Source: Caminibacter pacificus
GTDB taxonomy: Bacteria; Campylobacterota; Campylobacteria; Campylobacterales; Nautiliaceae
Direction: 5' to 3'
NCBI RefSeq assembly: GCF_003752135.1
Contig: NZ_RJVK01000003.1
Span: 1 to 64,000, forward strand
Length of the DNA: 64,000 bases
The notes under the pieces are model-generated. The model did no database searches. It was not told where the DNA came from and saw only the letters and a list, made by a program, of their open reading frames with translations. Below are positions 61,161-64,000 of this stretch, piece after piece. The translations under genes were made by a program, and so were the position numbers. The stretch's first letter is position 1; each line of letters opens with the position of its first letter.

Positions 61161-61792
61161 TAGAAAAACTAAAAAAAATATCTCTATTTTTCAATATCGA
61201 AGACAAAATTTTAGAGGAAATTTCCTCTTTTTCACACCTTAAAAAATACAATCCTGATGAGATTATCTTTTATGAGGGTGAAAAAGATAAATATTTTTAC
61301 GGAATAGTTACCGGTAGTGTTTTAATGTATGATATCGACCTAAAAGGCAATATCATTCCTAAAAATCAATTCGGATGCGGTGATATTTTCGGTCTTATAT
61401 CTCAAATACAAAATAGAGAATATTGTCTTAGCGCAAAAAGCGAAAGTGATAGCGAGATTATTCGAATAGATTATACTAAATTTCAAAAATTTATCTCAAA
61501 CCCTCCGTTTAGCGACAGAATAATCAAAATGCTTAGCAACCAAATCTTACAAGAGATGGAATTTAACAAACTCCAAAAATACGACGCTACAAAAAGACTC
61601 GTATATGCTTTACTAAACTTTCCTAAAAAATTCATAAGAAAGAAAAAATATCTTTTAGCAAAAGAGCTTAATATGTCTCCGGAAACATTAAGCAGAATTT
61701 TAAGTAAATTAAGAAACGAAGAAATTATTTGCTACTGTGAAAAATCTATAAAAGTAATTGATGAAGAAAAACTAAAGAATTTACTAAATTAA
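61157..61792 (+). CDS. Crp/Fnr-family transcription regulator
   Basis: The 211-aa protein has a cyclic-nucleotide-binding-type beta barrel (about 20-115: [27 protein letters not shown]) and a C-terminal winged helix ([21 protein letters not shown], about 160-185). It lacks the N-terminal cysteine cluster of FNR, so it is not a classical oxygen-sensing Fe-S form, and cAMP contacts are not obvious. Similar regulators in Campylobacterota respond to nitrosative stress or respiration state (inference). It starts with GTG in GTGA overlap with hom, so it is cotranscribed with it. Confidence 0.85.
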   Translation: MIEKLKKISLFFNIEDKILEEISSFSHLKKYNPDEIIFYEGEKDKYFYGIVTGSVLMYDIDLKGNIIPKNQFGCGDIFGLISQIQNREYCLSAKSESDSEIIRIDYTKFQKFISNPPFSDRIIKMLSNQILQEMEFNKLQKYDATKRLVYALLNFPKKFIRKKKYLLAKELNMSPETLSRILSKLRNEEIICYCEKSIKVIDEEKLKNLLN

Positions 61793-61882
61793 TAAAGAAA
61801 AGCTAAAACTATAGATAATATCAAATAAAATTCAAAATAAATATATGTCACTCATTAGGTGTCTGTCTCTATTTGTTTAACT

Positions 61883-61900
61883 AAAAAGGGCAAAGCCCAA
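61883..61900 (-). terminator. Rho-independent terminator of the porin gene
   Basis: On the minus strand GGGC (61895-61898), loop TTT and GCCC (61888-61891) form a short GC-rich hairpin followed directly by TTTTT (61883-61887). It lies 10 bp after the porin stop codon. Confidence 0.8.
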
Positions 61901-61909
61901 AGAAGAAGA

Positions 61910-63046
61910 TTAGAAGCTGTATTTAGCTTCGAATCTGAATTCGTTTTGATCTACTAAACCGTTTTTAGCTGTAGCATCGCTTGAGTAGTTTAGATAGTCA
62001 TAGTATGCACTAAATGCAAGTTTTTTAGTCATTTGATAGCTTGCACCACCAATGTATTCAGCACTGTTTTCTTTTGCTGCGTTATGAATGTTAGTTGCAC
62101 CTACGTATACGCTTGTTTTAGGATCAACTTTCATTCCAACTTTTGCATATACTGCTGTAGCGTCAGTCATATTAGCAATTGAATATCTCAATGCTGTAGG
62201 AGCGATTGCTGCGATTGGTGAATCAACACTTAGTTCTACAACACCAGGTTTGTCGTTTGTTTGAGCGAAACCGATTTTTCCGCAGAATTGATCCATTTGA
62301 CCTTTTACGCTTACATGGTAGTAATTATGTGCATCACTAGCACCGTCAAGTTTACCAGTTGCAGCATCTACATGTAATGCTAAACCGTAATCTTTAAGAA
62401 CATTGAAGTCTCCAACGAATACCCAGTCATAATCTAATAGGCTAGTAGCGTTGAAGTACCATACTTGTGCAGTTCCAAATGCATCGTTGCTATAAATAGC
62501 AGCTGCAGTATAGATATCATTAGAAATAGTTTTTCCAAGTGGAGTATCATCAACGTTTGTTAATGCATCAACATATCCAGCAGCTACAGTTAACCCGTTA
62601 CCTACATTGTAAGTAGCGATTGCACCAGCACCGTGAGCTGTTGTTTGAGGATCAGCACTTGTAATTGGTGTTAATACAGGAATTTTACCAACGATAGCGT
62701 TTAATCCGTTGTTGCTATATTTTAAGAAGAATAAGTTATCAAGTAATGTAACATCTACATCAGCTTTAATGTTTGAAGTTGATCTATCTCTTACGTCAGT
62801 TTGATCACTTACTCTCCATACGAAGCTTAAGTTTTCAGCAACAGGAATATTGAATACGAATTTAGCATTCGTTCTCCATCTGTTGTAGTCTTGATTTCCG
62901 CTATGGAAATGTTCATTATAGAATCTTAATCTTAAATATCCGCTTACGCTTACGTTTTTAATAGCTTGTTCAAGTGGAGTAGCTGCGCTTGCAATACTCA
63001 TTGAACCCATAGCTACTAATGCTGCTAAAGATAGTTTTTTTAGCAT
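61910..63046 (-). CDS. Major outer membrane porin (epsilonproteobacterial MOMP/OprD-like)
   Basis: The 378-aa protein has a signal peptide (MLKKLSLAALVAMGSMSIASA), then NVSVSGYLRLRFYNEHF, many alternating beta strands and a final YSF aromatic terminus, as in outer-membrane barrels. It is the Campylobacter MOMP-type porin family. Strong signals (GGAGAGAG ribosome-binding site, near-consensus promoter, terminator) and more GC-rich, biased codons than its neighbours fit a highly expressed protein. Confidence 0.88.
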   Translation of the reverse strand: MLKKLSLAALVAMGSMSIASAATPLEQAIKNVSVSGYLRLRFYNEHFHSGNQDYNRWRTNAKFVFNIPVAENLSFVWRVSDQTDVRDRSTSNIKADVDVTLLDNLFFLKYSNNGLNAIVGKIPVLTPITSADPQTTAHGAGAIATYNVGNGLTVAAGYVDALTNVDDTPLGKTISNDIYTAAAIYSNDAFGTAQVWYFNATSLLDYDWVFVGDFNVLKDYGLALHVDAATGKLDGASDAHNYYHVSVKGQMDQFCGKIGFAQTNDKPGVVELSVDSPIAAIAPTALRYSIANMTDATAVYAKVGMKVDPKTSVYVGATNIHNAAKENSAEYIGGASYQMTKKLAFSAYYDYLNYSSDATAKNGLVDQNEFRFEAKYSF

Positions 63047-63077
63047 TCTCTCTCCTTTTTTTTAATTTTGTCTCATT

Positions 63078-63106
63078 ATTATAACTACAAATTTTTTAAA
63101 AATCAA
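63078..63106 (-). promoter_or_regulatory. Sigma70-type promoter of the porin gene
   Basis: On the minus strand TTGATT (63101-63106) and TATAAT (63078-63083) are 17 bp apart and lie 31 bp before the porin ATG. The sequence upstream is A/T-rich in phased runs, typical of strong promoters in this phylum. Confidence 0.75.
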
Positions 63107-63156
63107 ATATTTTGTGCTATTTTTGTGTTTTTTTATAGTTTTTTGTTAATTTTTGA

Positions 63157-64000
<844 letters not shown>

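Overview
The window looks like chromosome from a low-GC, gene-dense member of the Campylobacterota (Epsilonproteobacteria), probably a Nautiliales-like hydrothermal-vent lineage. That placement is inference. It rests on AT-rich codon use, Campylobacter-style gene orders (rplI-hslV-hslU-era; argF-ribA-rsmG; rpmE-rsmI-rlmB-membrane protein-periplasmic protein-aminotransferase-hom; tpiA-fabI), futalosine-pathway menaquinone synthesis (mqnE), CetA/CetB-type energy-taxis proteins, a MOMP-like porin, and an archaeal/Aquificae-type KaiC gene pair. No rRNA or tRNA gene was seen. Genes are packed with ATGA/GTGA overlaps, and several convergent pairs overlap at their 3' ends.

Layout. 1-335 is the leader-distal end of a CRISPR array with no cas genes in view. 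460-2530 holds purU, a 40-codon ORF, trmL and a YgbA-like gene. 2517-16225 runs mostly on the minus strand: holA, rnr, then an operon reading rplI-hslV-hslU-era followed by a GspL/PilMN-like fusion, PilO-like, PilP-like, secretin, ExeA/CtsP-like ATPase, TPR and HDOD genes. The latter half resembles a type II secretion, type IV pilus or DNA-uptake trans-envelope machine. 16321-21788 is a plus-strand signalling operon: PAS, Hpt, Sel1-repeat, NIT-sensing hybrid histidine kinase and a lone receiver, which looks like a complete phosphorelay. 21794-34744 holds mqnE, glnD, a diguanylate cyclase, a DnaQ-like exonuclease, aroF, the KaiC pair, pyk, and a peroxide-stress group (Fur/PerR-type regulator plus peroxiredoxin), then a DUF2603 gene and argF. 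34799-40157 holds ribA, an NDUFA9-like gene, rsmG, two small genes, a CetB/CetA-like PAS-chemoreceptor pair and rodA. 40163-50925 is mostly minus strand: yfdX, a cysteine-type formate-dehydrogenase-like molybdoenzyme, an SDR, a ModA-like binding protein, a solute-binding lipoprotein coupled to a GGDEF-EAL protein, an AEC transporter and thrC. 50997-61792 is mostly plus strand: dnaE, an RRM protein, then rpmE to hom and a Crp/Fnr regulator. The window ends with a porin, fabI and the last codons of tpiA.

The most novel-looking feature is a dispersed element present twice, at 1333-1465 and 41253-41387. Its two arms fold into a long helix of about 133-135 nt. All three substitutions between copies within the outer helix arms keep base pairing, the apical loop differs freely, and a U-run follows the closing helix. 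This suggests a selected structured RNA or a miniature mobile element rather than decayed sequence. Other points for follow-up are a perfect 13-bp hairpin carrying the ribosome-binding site of the KaiC gene, two in-frame starts with GGAGG ribosome-binding sites in the peroxiredoxin gene, a 16-bp inverted repeat over the regulator promoter, and compensatory change in the stem of the degenerate terminal CRISPR repeat.
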